Below, piece after piece: positions 38,836-50,917 of a DNA stretch of 64,000 nt; position 1 is the first letter of the stretch, and every line of letters begins with the position of its first letter. The notes under the pieces are model-generated. The model worked only from the letters and a program-made list of their open reading frames with translations, did no database searches and was not told the origin of the DNA. Made by a program: the position numbers and the translations under genes. The stretch is from Larix kaempferi (taxonomy: Eukaryota; Streptophyta; Pinopsida; Pinales; Pinaceae). The stretch is taken from positions 6,076,001 to 6,140,000 of the forward strand of contig BSBM01000059.1 in the NCBI GenBank assembly GCA_027924585.1, in the 5' to 3' direction.

Positions 38836-40700
38836 GTGCCAGATGGCTCCTAGCTCATATTGCAAGGTATGCCCTGACAAAACTCTAAAAGCTGGAGCAA
38901 GTGGGCCACTTCTATTTTGATCTTTTGTACCTGTACACTGATCTACAAGGACAAACTTGCATGTATTAAGGAGTTGCCATACCAAGAAAAGCATCTAGAG
39001 GTTTCCTTATTATTAAATAACAACCTCACTTCTCTTTTACCACAACCAAAACAAGATTTCAACAAGAACAAGCAACCAATGTTAATGAAAGTCTAATGCT
39101 GAAGGCAACTTCTCTCCTAGAAGGGTTGCCTTTCAGGATATGGATTAGGGAGCTATTGACCACAAAACACTTCGTCTAAGCTGGGGCCCATGCAGGCTTG
39201 GCTAGATGAGATAACCAGAAGAGGTGCATAAGGCTTTCAAGCCACTCACAATGAGGACAACTAGGTGAACTAGGTCTCTATAATCCTAATGGATTTAATG
39301 TCTTATCTATAGGGAAACTACCCATGATTAAGAACCGAATAAAAATAGCTTTCATGGGCTCCAACCCAGGCTTCCATTGGCTTCTCAGCCTTGAAAGCCA
39401 CGTATTTTATTAGATTTAAGCCTCCACGATTTGTTTAGGTGGCCAACTATGATAGCTTTGTCTTTTTTGTAAACATCATTTCAACACTTTAGAGATCATT
39501 GGACCATGAAATTACATTATTCACCTTTTTGTGCTCTAGATCTCTCTTATTAACATCCCTCCCCCATTGGGATTTCTTCTCTTTACTAGCTTCCGCATTT
39601 TGGCATCTATTAAATATTTTTATAATTCCAGTTAGCTCTATGGGTTAGGGACCTCAGACCATAGGACTCAGGAGTGCATGTTGTCTTATACCAAATTATA
39701 GTAAAAATCTCACATGTGTGTTTCTCCAATGGGGCTTTTGAATTCCATGAATCCCCTAACATTAAAATTACGGTTCCATGTAAATAAGTTTTGACAATGC
39801 AAAAGTGTCATCAATTTGGAGGGCATGGACATCTGTTTCTATAGAAAAGGAATACCGATTCCTTACTGTATTGTCAATCCCTTTAATCCAATTCAGTCCA
39901 TGAAATAAGTACCACATCTTAGCATTCAAGGAAGACTTCTGACATTTTCTAAACAAAAACAAGAATATTGACACATAATCATAAGCCTACATTCATTTAA
40001 AAAATCCCACAGAATTATTGCAGATCATTGCACTGATGCTTCTGACACCAACTATTTTGCTAAAAGAATTATCAACAAATTTACTGATTATAATCAGTTG
40101 ATGTCATTTTGTCTTGAAGTACACAAACCAACAGTATCGAAGATACAACAAAGATTACCAATGTATACTTCAACTTGCACAAAATTGTACTAATGGATGG
40201 ATCCTTTATGCACAAATTGCAATTTTTGCTCCATCCAACAGTGAAAACCGCACCATTTAAGTCTACTTGTGGATTCTGCCAATAAAAATCACAAACATTT
40301 CAGCAATTTAAGCATGTTGGCATATTTAGTATCAAGCAATTCAATTCCTAAAGAGGTCAAAAGACTGTTTCTCTTTATGTAAAATATGGTATTCCATAAC
40401 GTATGTGTAAAAACCAAATCGGTGAAAAAATTCTTACCCTTGCTTTGCTTCAATGTCTCTGCTGAAGTCAATGTTGGAAAAGTGATTCTCATCACTTCAA
40501 GAAATCTGGAATATCATCTAAAAAACTAAATCTAATACTTTGAGTGACACCTTGCTTCGAGAATCTTCTCAAGCAAGGCCTCACTTTGAGCCATAACTTC
40601 AAATAATTTAAAATATAAATTGGGCAACTTATTTCACCTCCAATGTCAATTTTGGACTGCATTTAAACTTTATGCACTAAATGAACCTGTTATCACATCT
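38836..40700. other. Intergenic sequence without recognised genes
   Basis: AT-rich sequence with only short frames. I see no domain, RNA or repeat in it. Confidence 0.5.
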
Positions 40701-40824
40701 ATGTTAGCTGGAGCTACCATACTGCAGACTGTGCGGCCGAGGACCGCATAGTACTTTTTTTTCCAGATCAGAGATCCGATGCCTTCAGAGGAGGCACACA
40801 GTTTTGTTCAGATTGCCCGAGCAG

Positions 40825-40977
40825 ATGTATCAGAGGGGACAGAGGGTTGTACAGTGGTACAGACATGTTACTTATCATTTACCACAGGGTCACCCTTCCA
40901 TGCCAGGCTTTGATATGAACCCATTGAGACAATTGCCTAGTCCTATTTTGATTGAGACTATCACAGAGTATTGCTAG
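40825..40977 (+). CDS. Short open frame, possible retroelement remnant
   Basis: A 50-codon frame starts MYQRGQRVVQWYRHV and ends ITEYC. It stays open upstream of the ATG to about 40759. The balanced, non-repetitive composition looks coding, but no family is recognised. It lies upstream of the LTR-like start at 42549 and may be the tail of a decayed polyprotein. Confidence 0.2.
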   Translation: MYQRGQRVVQWYRHVTYHLPQGHPSMPGFDMNPLRQLPSPILIETITEYC

Positions 40978-42261
40978 TTTACTATTTGTGCCCGGATTCA
41001 GTAGAGATCCGGTTCAGAGACATCCTCAGTAGTAGGTATACGGTACGGCAGGTATTGCATTTGATGTATATTGCTCATGATTGATGCTTAGACTTGTTTA
41101 TACATGATAGTACACTAACTCTACATATGATGATTGATTTGGTGATCTAGCTATTTTTTTTATGATATGTGACTTGGCCCTTGGTGATGTCAGTCCACCC
41201 CTTCCTAGTAGGCTCCTGTTATATGCACACCGGGTTACACCCCTACTCTTGGTATAGACTTGGTCGTTTAGTCCCCCTAGGCAGCTGACTCTGGATTCAC
41301 CTTCACCTTCTCCATCCATCCAACTCATACATGCTATACTTTCCCGACTTGGATTCCGATTTGTGACCTTGAGGATCCCTTTCCCCACTGATCTCTGAGT
41401 ATGCCATGATTCCCTCTCCATTGTGCCTCGGCTCTTTAGTGTGTGAGATGCACTCTCAAACCTGGGATTTGCTCCTGTCGGTTGCCCCCGATGTTGCAAT
41501 GCAGTTAGGATTGTGTAGCCTCACCGGGTGCTCCCCATTTGTCATCGAAGCATGTATTGCTCACCCCCATTACTTTGCAGTATGAGCACCATGATTATAT
41601 CTATTGAGATATGTATGTAGCCCAAAAGGGCCTTGATGTAAATTGAAGAAATGCAGAAATGTAAAGCAAGCCAAAAGGCTTTTTGTAAATGTAAATCTAG
41701 CCAGAAAAGGGCTGAGTATGAAATTCATTGTAAAATCCATGCAATGTGTTTGTAAACACACATGGACACAGGTCAGCCATACATGTCAGCATTTGTAGTG
41801 GTTATTTCCTCACCTAGTCCTGCGGGGCAAGGAGGTGAGAGGGAGCAAGGGACAAGCTCAAGATTGTCCCCTAGAGTCTCAAGTTACGATTTGCCGGACA
41901 CCCAGTTTGGCGGCTCTAGAAAAGAACCTCACAGAGTCTTCGGACACGGATGTGAGTTGTGAGATACTTGTTAGATTACCAGTGGCGGTTTCCCTGCACT
42001 ATACCCATTTGTGAGGCACCGCCCTTCCCTGTGTTTTGTCATGGTATACTTACCTCAGTGGACCCCGCTTTCCCGAGTTATCCAAAAGGTCACATGATCC
42101 TCATCCTTGTCATCCCTTATCCTTCGCCATGTATTCCACATCACCCAAAGTCAGCTAGGTGGTCAAGTCTATAGGTTGTGCATAGCAGTTGAGTATTTTG
42201 GATGTGGTGGGCCCACCTCACCTGGGGCCTTGTATTTTTCCCGATATTTAATGCAATTTTT

Positions 42262-42516
42262 GGATCACCATATTATTGACATATTGTTTAGTAATGTACT
42301 AACTTGTATAAGGAAGCCTTTGACTTCATGATTGCATACAGGTATTCAGCTAGCACCATTGTTGACCAGATTTGACTTGGTCAAACTAGGATCACCATAT
42401 TATTGTCATATTGTTTAGTAATGTACTAACTTGTATAAGGAAGCCTTTGACTTCATGATTGCATACAGGTATTCAGCTAGCACCATTGTTGACCAAATTT
42501 GACTTGGTCAAACTAG
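42262..42516. repeat. 127 bp tandem duplication
   Basis: Two copies, starting at 42262 and 42389, run from GGATCACCATATTATTG to GACTTGGTCAAACTA. They are nearly identical, with changes at GACATATTG/GTCATATTG and CCAGATTT/CCAAATTT, so the event is fairly recent. Confidence 0.95.
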
Positions 42517-42548
42517 GTTGACCAGGCCAAAAATGGGCCCGAAAAAAT

Positions 42549-44085
42549 GTTGCGACCCGGAATTTCGATTTTGGTCAATTATTATCTACAGGGGTCCCAT
42601 ATGAGCCTCCAAGGGACAGAATGCAAAAAGATCGAGGCGTTTGTGAGATTTTTAATTATTATTGGTCATTAATAACGTGTTTTAATTAAAAAACATGGAT
42701 TTTGGGCAAATAATGCCCAAGTGATGGATCGGGGTCGTTCGAGTGGTCATTCCTACTATTTTTGGGGTTCGCGATCACATTGCAGCAGACAGTTCGACAA
42801 TCCGGGCACTCTAGGTGGGTCAAAAGCCCAGATTACATCTTCAGCAATAAAAAGCGGCAATAAAATACATGGAAAATCAAAAATTGACAAAGGCAACTAT
42901 AGCAAAGGGAAAAATTCAATGGCTAGCAAATAAAATGGTGATTCCTAAGGTAATTTGGTAATGTTTGGGCATTGTATTTTTGGTTGTGGGTCCCTCCATT
43001 GGGTCAGCTCACTAGATGGGTCCAATTTCCCATGGGGGGAGTTTTTCCTCGCTTGGCAAATTTGTTTTTCATGTGTTATGGTATGTGGGACCTCATTGTA
43101 TTGAGTTGGGGGGATAAAACATCCTATAGACACCCCCCAACATCATCTTATGTATTGTAGGGGACCCCCTCTCCACTTGTGCGCTATCCTTGGGCAATTC
43201 GCACCCCCTCCATGAGCTCATCTCCACCCTCGATTTGGTGATTGGGAAAGTCAATCCCAACCATAGGTTTTGGGGGGGAAATGAAGCTAGGTTTTGAGCC
43301 ATCTCTATAAGAGAATGAGCTCACTCCATTGTTGCCTCTCTTGGCACATTTGTACACTTGAGTTTTTGATGATATAGAGCCATTCTTCCACACTTCTTGA
43401 GAGTTCATGGATGGATTATGTGTTGCTTGACTAATATCTAGTCTTTCATAGCTATCCTTGGGCAATTCGCACCCCCTCCATGAGCTCATCTCCACCCTCG
43501 ATTTGGTGATTGGGAAAGTCAATCCCAGCCATAGGTTTTGGGGGGAAATGAAGCTAGGTTTTGAGCCATCTCTATAAGAGAATGAGCTCACTCCATTGTT
43601 GCCTCTCTTGGCACATTTGTACACTTGAGTTTTTGATGATATAGAGCCATTCTTCCACACTTCTTGAGAGTTCATGGATGGATTATGTGTTGCTTGACTG
43701 ATATCTAGTCTTTCATAGCTTTGTTGAGTAGCTAGTGCATTGTTTCCATATTGTCCTTGGCCAACGACTTGCAGATGAAGAGCTCAGCTGGAGGAGGGCG
43801 CAGTTTTGGGAGTGGGAACCCCCAACTGCTCAAATTCTTCAGAGAATCAACAAGGGAGTTGGTATTGCATTTTTCGCCTTTCAATTCTCTCATTTCAGTC
43901 ATTTTACTTGCTGGTTTCTCTTGTTATTTGCTGCATCACTGACTTGATCTTGTTTGTGGCAGGTACCTAGGGCGAGTTTGGCCACTGGAAGCTCAAAACG
44001 TGAAGGAAACACGCTGCTGCTCTGCAACTGAGTTTGGAAGGCTAGTCTTCGGCAACCTCGTCCATCTATTCACTCCCAAGTAGGT
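42549..44085 (+). mobile_element. Probable LTR, gypsy-like, plus strand
   Basis: The segment begins TGTTGCGACCCGGAATTTCG right after a purine-rich run (GGGCCCGAAAAAA), as expected for a 3' LTR. It contains a TATA-like CTCTATAAGAG motif twice (near 43304 and 43572) because of an internal 268 bp duplication. The right end is uncertain; I place it provisionally near 44085. I could not find the matching second LTR, target-site duplication or polyprotein, so the identity rests on these signals only. Confidence 0.35.
43184..43718. repeat. 268 bp tandem duplication within the probable LTR
   Basis: Copies at 43184-43451 and 43452-43718 run from CTATCCTTGGGCAATTCGC to TAGTCTTTCATAG and are almost identical. 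Each carries the TATA-like CTCTATAAGAGAATGAGC. On the minus strand the duplication creates a 163-codon open frame with an internal repeat, which I judge incidental. Confidence 0.95.
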
Positions 44086-45530
44086 CCTTCTTGCTGGTCT
44101 CTAGCATTTAAATTTCATTGTGTGTGTGTTGAGCAGAAATCTCATGTAAAAACCCAAAAAAAAATACAAAACTTAATTTTTCACCGTTAGATTTTGTTTT
44201 AATTTAAAACCCACTAATGAAATGCCCTTAAAACTCCATATCTTAAATTTCATTTAATTCCGACTCCATCTACCCACTTAACCAGGCACTAGTCTTCCAC
44301 TGATTTCGCCCTCCTTGGGCATTTCAGCCATCCACGCTGTTGGGTAAATTTTTGGGTTCTGGGTACTTGAGATTCAGTTTTAGAACGTCATTTTACCTAA
44401 TGATATCAAGTATCGTTGGCTGGAAGTGATTATTAACGCCAATTATTCACTGCCCTAGGTCCTTTTATCCACTACTTAACTCATTCCCTTGGGCAGTTTC
44501 ACTTCACTTCTTGCTGCTCTGTTTTTTTTTTGTTCTAAATCAGCTATTATTCAACGTAGAATTGCTAGAAGATGTGTCTTAATCACCTAATCTCCTGTTG
44601 CCATGTTTGAGTAGTCTTAGTCAGCTTCATTTCTCATTGGCAGAGTTTTTGCTCAGTCTTCTAGTCAATTTTTGTTTTCTGATTTATTTTCCAGCCTTCT
44701 AATCTTCAATTTATTCATCATTAGACACTCATAATCAGATCTGATATCACTTCACATAGTCTATTTTCCCAATTCAGAGTCTTGATTTCACTAGGCTGCA
44801 GGAAATCTCACACTTAGGCATTCACCTTGTGTCCTGCTTTGCTTGATCTTTTGGGTTTGGGTGTCTGATTGTTGAGTCTCAACCATCACTGGTTGAGTGG
44901 GGTCTCCCCCCTGACTTGGCTACTTGCCTTGTCTGAAGTGACAGTGGCCTTGTCCAGTGTGACTTCCGTTCCCTAAACGGAGGACCTGGCTACTGCAGGT
45001 TACACCATTCTAGTTGATCCCCCTCTAACATCCCTGTTGGGACATTCATCATTAGCAACTAGAGTTTGTGTGATAACAGAACCCACTGTTTAAACATATG
45101 TGACATTGATCTATTGTGAGTTATATTTCTGCAAGTATCTTTTAAGTTTCTAGAGTTGATGATCGAAATATCCATGGCTTTATTTTTGTTCAAATGATAA
45201 CTTAAGTATTTACAGTCAAGTGTTCGTTGTATTTGGCATTTTTATTTTTTATATGTTCAAGCACTATTTGGGGAATTGTAACTTTGTCTTATCATACACA
45301 TCTAAGTTGCATTTCACTCCCCTTCGCTCTCCTAATCAACCCTAAGAAAGCCCCCCTGAACCTTGGTCCTTGAGAGCTAGTCAAAAGAGAGGGAAGCTTG
45401 CAATGAGGTGACAGTGGTGCATTCTTTCAAAGTTGTTCCTTAATAGCACTAGTGGATTGGGACTACTCGACCCAAGTGCTAAATCAAGCTGTGGCATGAG
45501 GAAAAATTATTTTTTAAACCTAAAACCTGA
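44086..45530. other. Possible retroelement leader region
   Basis: No coding region is recognised. The composition shifts from the preceding LTR-like segment without any sharp boundary that I can identify. Confidence 0.3.
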
Positions 45531-45695
45531 TTTCTAAGACCCTTAACCGTAAAAGCAGATGATACTACTACTACAGTCACAGAAGTGCCTGAGCAGTCCG
45601 ACAAGACCGAGGACTCCGAGCCAGAGGATGGTCCTGTAGCTAATGCCATGGATCCCATTTCCAGCAGTGGTAATGAGTTTGATCATGTTGATTAG
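45531..45695 (+). CDS. Short acidic open frame with stop
   Basis: The frame runs from 45531 to a TAG at 45693-45695 and reads VKADDTTTTVTEVPEQ, then an acidic DKTEDSEPEDG stretch, ending FDHVD. It has no start codon, so it could be a 3' terminal exon or a retroelement tail. The family is not recognised. Confidence 0.2.
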   Translation, partial: FLRPLTVKADDTTTTVTEVPEQSDKTEDSEPEDGPVANAMDPISSSGNEFDHVD

Positions 45696-47358
45696 TGATC
45701 ATTGATATGTAGTAGGCCAATAGCTTCTAGAATGTTGTTATTTGGACTCTAGAGGCCATTTAGGACCTTGTTGATTTTGTATTTTTTTCAGAAATGTATT
45801 GAACTCGGTGTCATTTTGATATACTCACCCTTACATGGTATAGACATTACCAGACTCTGCATGTTTTGTCTCTAATGGTTTGGAATCATGTTTGGAAATC
45901 TTTAAAATATTTTCTTCGTTAAAATTTTAATATCTGATGTATTTTTTAGTAAACCAAGTCATAATATTCAAACCAGTCCAAATTGACCCTTGGCTGATTC
46001 CAAATCCAAGTCCGAGTTTTAAAATATTGCATAGCATACCATTGCCAATCCCAGAAATTCTTAAGGAAAAAAGATCATGATTTTGAGAACAAGGACTAAT
46101 GAAATTAGAATTTGATCAATTCCAAACTGGTCAAAAACAACTCTGAAAGAAGAGGCATTCTAATGAATACTATGCCAATGATAGATACACCCCTTCAGCT
46201 TGTGAAAACAGGACAACTGAAAAATGCATGCAATAAAATTCAAGAAATGCATTAACATTCCGATTATCATTAACTTGAAAATCGAGCTCAGATTCTCGAT
46301 TAATTGTAAATGATATTACATAGCGCGCCTACATGTGAGATATAGAAACCAAACAGAAATGCCTGGCCTCTTAGCTATCTCCTCAATATAATTTCCCCTG
46401 CATTTGAGGCGGAAACTACAACACCACTCACACTGGCTTGATATCATTAACCACGGGGCCCTGATGCAGCAACCTCAACAACCCATAAAACATTTAAAAC
46501 AAGAAATAGGGAACCATCGATGTTGGAGCCTGGAACAAACTCTATCTCAAATCAGGTTTCTTGAAGAACTCAAGGATGTTGATTAGGGCATAAGTGACAG
46601 GTAACATGTGTCCAGCATGTCTGCTACCCTTGGATAAAGAGTTGTCCCTCGATTTAGATGCCACCATGGACAATTTTAATAAACATGCAAACTATCAGAT
46701 TGGACATGTTGATAACATAGATCATCATTAGTTTTCACATTTTCCACTGTTATTCCATTGATTCATTTTGTTGGTGTGAGTCATGACTAGAGGATGGCTA
46801 CATGTTGATGGGTTTAGAGCACTTAGATTTCTTAAGTTTTCTAATTAATGTATCAACTAAAGCCACCTTGATATTTGGTATTCCCTAGGCCCCATACATA
46901 AAATTGAGCATGGTAAAATTCATGAGTTCAGATCTTATGTTTCCATTCTTAAAACATTTTTTCTGGTCATATCCTATGAATAACTACAGAAAGAAAATTC
47001 TTACCTCCTAACAATCACTACACATCTCAAGACTCAATGTGATATTGTTTACCACATGCCTATCATGAATCCTTTAATAATTATCTATCGCCATTTTTGC
47101 ATAAATACCAACAGAGAAAACAGTCTGACATAGCAAGCACAACACTACTTGCAATAATTGGAATTTTCTGCAACTTAAATGAGTTACTCTGTACAATATT
47201 TTTTTTGTAAATTTAAAGATAATGAATTGATCTTTATGGTATCAGTGGAATACTGTTTCCAGTATTTAAAAATGTCGAGTTCATCGTGAGGGAAGAAAAA
47301 GTATATAAGCCTCAATATATTTCTGAAAATTACAATATCTAAGATAGTATGACCGTAC
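45696..47358. other. Intergenic or intronic sequence
   Basis: A 60-codon plus-strand frame at 46404-46586 has no recognisable domain. If the chorismate synthase gene to the right continues on the minus strand, this stretch would be its intron, but I found no next exon here. Confidence 0.4.
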
Positions 47359-47451
47359 CTCAGTCCCAGCTTTCAGCTGAAGCATCTTCTTTGCTACAGC
47401 CCCAGCAGCTACTCTTCCAATAGTTTCGTGTGCTGAAGATCTGCCACCTCC
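47359..47451 (-). pseudogene. Chorismate synthase exon, signature arginine changed
   Basis: This 93 nt minus-strand exon has an AATGTAG acceptor and a GAG|GTACGG donor, both in phase 0. It encodes 31 residues starting [17 protein letters not shown]. This is the conserved chorismate synthase block that follows the YGVR segment. The enzyme makes chorismate, the last shikimate-pathway step, in plastids. The family signature reads SAR-E-T; here the arginine is histidine, with the CAC codon at 47428-47430. That change breaks the known signature and suggests a non-functional copy, although the splice sites and frame are intact. The 3' exons that should follow to the left were not found. Confidence 0.8.
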
Positions 47452-47563
47452 CTACATTTTATAGAAACGCAATCATAACATATAAATCACTTAAGTTGTA
47501 TGTTTAAAATCAACAAAACCTTAAGAGAGGCATGACTCAGCATAAAGGCATGCTGATGTATAC

Positions 47564-47647
47564 CTGCACTAAGCGAACACCATATTTGAAGTCATATGTG
47601 GCATCCTCATGAGAGGGCCGATACGCTAATGAAATTTCATTGTAATC
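47564..47647 (-). pseudogene. Chorismate synthase preceding exon
   Basis: This 84 nt minus-strand exon has a TTGACAG acceptor and a CAG|GTATAC donor, both in phase 0. It encodes 28 residues, DYNEISLAYRPSHEDATYDF followed by KYGVRLVQ. It joins in frame across a 112 nt intron to the exon at 47359-47451, in the order expected for plant chorismate synthase. Its intact frame and splice sites indicate a genomic copy, not a processed retrocopy. The upstream exon was not found to the right. It is labelled pseudogene because of the arginine-to-histidine change in the neighbouring exon and the missing remaining exons. A functional gene with very long introns remains possible. Confidence 0.8.
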
Positions 47648-49062
47648 CTGTCAAGTTCAGTAAAATGAAATCAAGAAAGAGTGGATGTGGACTTTCAAAA
47701 GCTTGAATGCTTTAAACAATTGTCAATCACTTTGTAAAACTCAATGCCTAAATATATGACATAATCCTATTCTCTATTCACAGTATCAACTCTGTAGCCG
47801 GGCACTCACAATGTCAGTAGACATAATCATCATAGAGTGAATTGTCTCCAAGAGCTTTTATGAGTTATCCAAGTACTTATCACGTTACCATAACCACATA
47901 AAGGAACACAAATCAGGATGGTTAGACTTAACAGGTCCAGATATACATGGATAGCATACATGTTTGGACTTAGGGACCAAACCATAGGGCTTATAGGTGT
48001 CAACAGCTAAACATTTAATACTAGATAGTAGCATTGCACTACTCCGCCTGGTAGTGATTGCCCCTCTACTAGACTTCACCCTCAACACAAGAAAAGTAAA
48101 AATGCAAGGCTTCGAAGTCCTTAGAGACTTACAGATACTCCTCCCTAAAGCAAGCAGCTTAATTCTTGTAGCAGCACTCCATGCTAGGTTGTTTCCTAGC
48201 GTTTTTGGGCATTCTGATAGTTCTGGGTATGTTTTAACAATGTCTCAACCCTCCAAACAGCAGTAAGATCGGTCCTAGGTATAATGTGGGAATCTTCCTT
48301 GTAGTGGCATCCTTGATTTAGCCTCAACCAGCAACAATAAGTAAGTTTGGGCAATTTTTAGGTAAAGAACAACAATAAAGATCTTAATTTCTCAAGTTCC
48401 TAAAGTCAAGCTACCATGATCAATTTCTCCACTTTTGGAACACTCAAATCCTAGGACATAATGTACATCTTTGTCACCTTCCCATACTCACAAAATTGAT
48501 AATATTCAGTCTTTGTTTCCATCATAATACAATAAGCATTAAACTAATAGTACCACATAGCACAAGATAGGAAACAAATCTTTGTCTTCTTGGACCTGAG
48601 TAGTTTATATTTACATGATAAATGAATTCATACTAAGTACTTTGGATACCTGTGGGATGAATTAGTCACCTATGTTGAAAATGGAATTCCCAATGAATTT
48701 CTACTAGAATGAACAAGGCAAATACAAAAACTATTTTAGGTTTTGAGCCTGTGATTATGATTCTTAGGGTATCATCGAAATAGATTACAGGTTATAAGAA
48801 AACATGTTTTTCTGGGAACCAACCAACCCACACTTGTCCTGAAAATACACAATGAACTGTACTGGTCTTTATTGGGAGTATAATGATTATATATATGTAT
48901 CTATATCAGACGCGCTCATTGCATTGGTTCAAATCAATATGCTTGTCTACTACGTCTCATATCTTCACTTCTGTAGAATTCTTCTCAGTAGGAAGGAATT
49001 TATAGAACGAAAAAGCAATTGCAGAAGCCAGTTTTTCATATAATTGCACTGGACTGATATTT
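47648..49062. other. Intergenic sequence
   Basis: No further chorismate synthase exon or other gene is recognised. A ~50 bp fragment of dispersed repeat R1 lies at 48688-48738. Confidence 0.5.
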
Positions 49063-49515
49063 ATGGCAATGGTGCTCCATTGTTACAATGTTCTATGGTT
49101 GGAGATGATTTTCATTTTGGTTCTCCCAGCCATGGTGATTGCAGAGGGTCGAAGGTCTCTTGTCTCTAATGTTGATCTTGTATCTTCAAGATCCTCAGTA
49201 AGACAAGATCAGCAAATTGGGTCTGGAAACAACAGGGTTCAAGATATCCATCATGTCCAGAATCTCATGGTAAGACAAGAACAGCAAAATGGGTCTGGAA
49301 ACAATAGGGTTCAAGATATCCATCATGTCTAGAATGTCATATTGCACAGCAGAAGGTACTCCCGTGATGTTATGAACGTGTTTCAGATGCTCCCCAAAGG
49401 TCAGGTTCCTCCATCTCGCCCTTCTCCTATCCATAACAATCATCCTAGCAGAGGAACTAATCAGAGAACTGCCTTCCCACAAAGAGAATCAGGCTCACCT
49501 GATCATCAGCCTTAG
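49063..49515 (+). pseudogene. IDA-like secreted peptide precursor with in-frame TAG
   Basis: The frame starts MAMVLHCYNVLW with a hydrophobic signal peptide ending near VIAEG. It continues through a variable region and, after an in-frame TAG at 49330-49332, on to 49513-49515. The C-terminal part contains FQMLPKGQVPPSRPSPIHN (49381-49437), which fits the conserved motif of the INFLORESCENCE DEFICIENT IN ABSCISSION family (LPKG..PPS-PS--HN). These small apoplastic peptides are perceived by HAESA-type receptor kinases and control organ abscission and root-cap or lateral-root cell separation. The variable region holds a 72 nt (24-codon) in-frame tandem duplication, 49201-49272 and 49273-49344. 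The first copy has CAG exactly where the second has TAG. Stop included, the frame is about 150 codons, longer than typical members. With the stop before the active motif, the peptide would not be made unless the TAG were bypassed. Confidence 0.7.
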
Positions 49516-49856
49516 TTTTTTTGTGATAGTGAAATTTATATAATGTGAATGGGCCAGGCTGGAGAGGGCCTGTTTCATCTCACATCTCCACCAAGTTTCA
49601 AGGTTACTGGTGGAAGAGGCACTAGTGGTGATAATATGAAGCATCTTGTAAGAGAAAAAACTAGCATATATTGATCTGGTCTATGTAACTTACAGCGGGT
49701 GGATTATTACCTGTATTTTTTATGTTATGCACTGATATTCAATAGTTTATTATATTCTGTTATATTATGAAAATATATCTTAATGGATTAGTTGATGCCA
49801 CTCAAACTGTCCATCAAATTTGCCATCCTCAAAATGGTAAATGTAACCTAATTGTG

Positions 49857-49932
49857 GTCTTTTAAATCACGAGCATATAAACAAAATAGCTCATGTCTTT
49901 TAAATCACGAGCATATAAACAAAATAGCTCAT
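49857..49932. repeat. 38 bp tandem duplication
   Basis: GTCTTTTAAATCACGAGC through ATAGCTCAT is repeated perfectly at 49857-49894 and 49895-49932. Confidence 0.95.
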
Positions 49933-50150
49933 GTAGAGAGAGTCCAATGCCTAACAAATATGTCATGGTGAGGTACACAACAGGTCAATGAGTCAAATAT
50001 TTATGAACCTTTCCTGATCACCCAATAAGAGCTATCTGCCTTGCCAAACTAGAGTATCCCTACAAGTGATCTACCCTGCCGAAGCACCTCCTTGCTATCG
50101 AACCTACCCCAGCACTGCCCTACCTTCTCGAGACCAATAGTTTATTATAT

Positions 50151-50310
50151 TCTGTTTTTGATATTGGGGATTGATATTCAATAGAGCATTTACAATTTCC
50201 TAGGAGAAGAGATCCCAGTGAATTTCTACTAGAATGAACAAGGCAAATACAAAAATTATTTGCAGAAAATATATTTTCATTACATGATGCTTATCTTTTT
50301 GTCCCACAGG
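50151..50310 (+). repeat. Dispersed repeat R1, copy 2
   Basis: Nearly identical to 33877-34033, then runs without a break into a GC-richer segment starting GGGGTCGAGATTGATCG. Confidence 0.85.
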
Positions 50311-50454
50311 GGTCGAGATTGATCGAGAGATCTGAGGGCCAGATATATTCGTCACCCAGGCGTATGATTCCTGGCCAGGGGCAACGCTCCCTGATCATCC
50401 TTCTTCTGCAAAGCAAATACAGAAACATAAATATATCCCAGTCAGAAATTCACT

Positions 50455-50533
50455 GGGAGAAGAGATCCCAGTGAATTTCTACTAGAATGAACAAGGCAAA
50501 TACAAAAATTATTTGCAGAAAATATATTTTCCC
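50455..50533 (+). repeat. R1 partial copy, left half
   Basis: GGGAGAAGAGATCCCAGTG through AAAATATATTTTC matches the middle of R1 at about 50203-50279. Confidence 0.85.
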
Positions 50534-50917
50534 GTTAAGCTAAATAAAACGAAGCTGGGATAATAAGCGGGCTGGGATAAGAACCGGGGATTGTTCTCGC
50601 TTGCTCGTCTGATTATTGCTTGCCTTAGATCTATTTACCTCTTTATATCTTTTCTTGACCTTATCTCCCTTGCTGCCTGCCTTTGATCTTGCTGCTGCCG
50701 CCCCTGGAAAAGCAACATGAGCTCCACTGTCATAAAGGATATCTATAATAATAAGGAAGAAGAGCCGAAGCCTGAGAATAAAAAGGCTTGCTCTATCCGA
50801 ATAAAGCTCGCTTTCCCTTTCACTATTGAATTTCCCCGAGATAAAGGCCCAGATTCATATCAAATGGACTAACCTGACTGACACGTCTCCTGGATCTGCT
50901 GGATCTACTTGGAATGC

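Noticed and set aside
43184-43675. Minus-strand 163-codon frame with internal repeat
   Set aside because: The length comes from the 268 bp tandem duplication being open in one frame. There is no known domain, and the region looks like LTR sequence.
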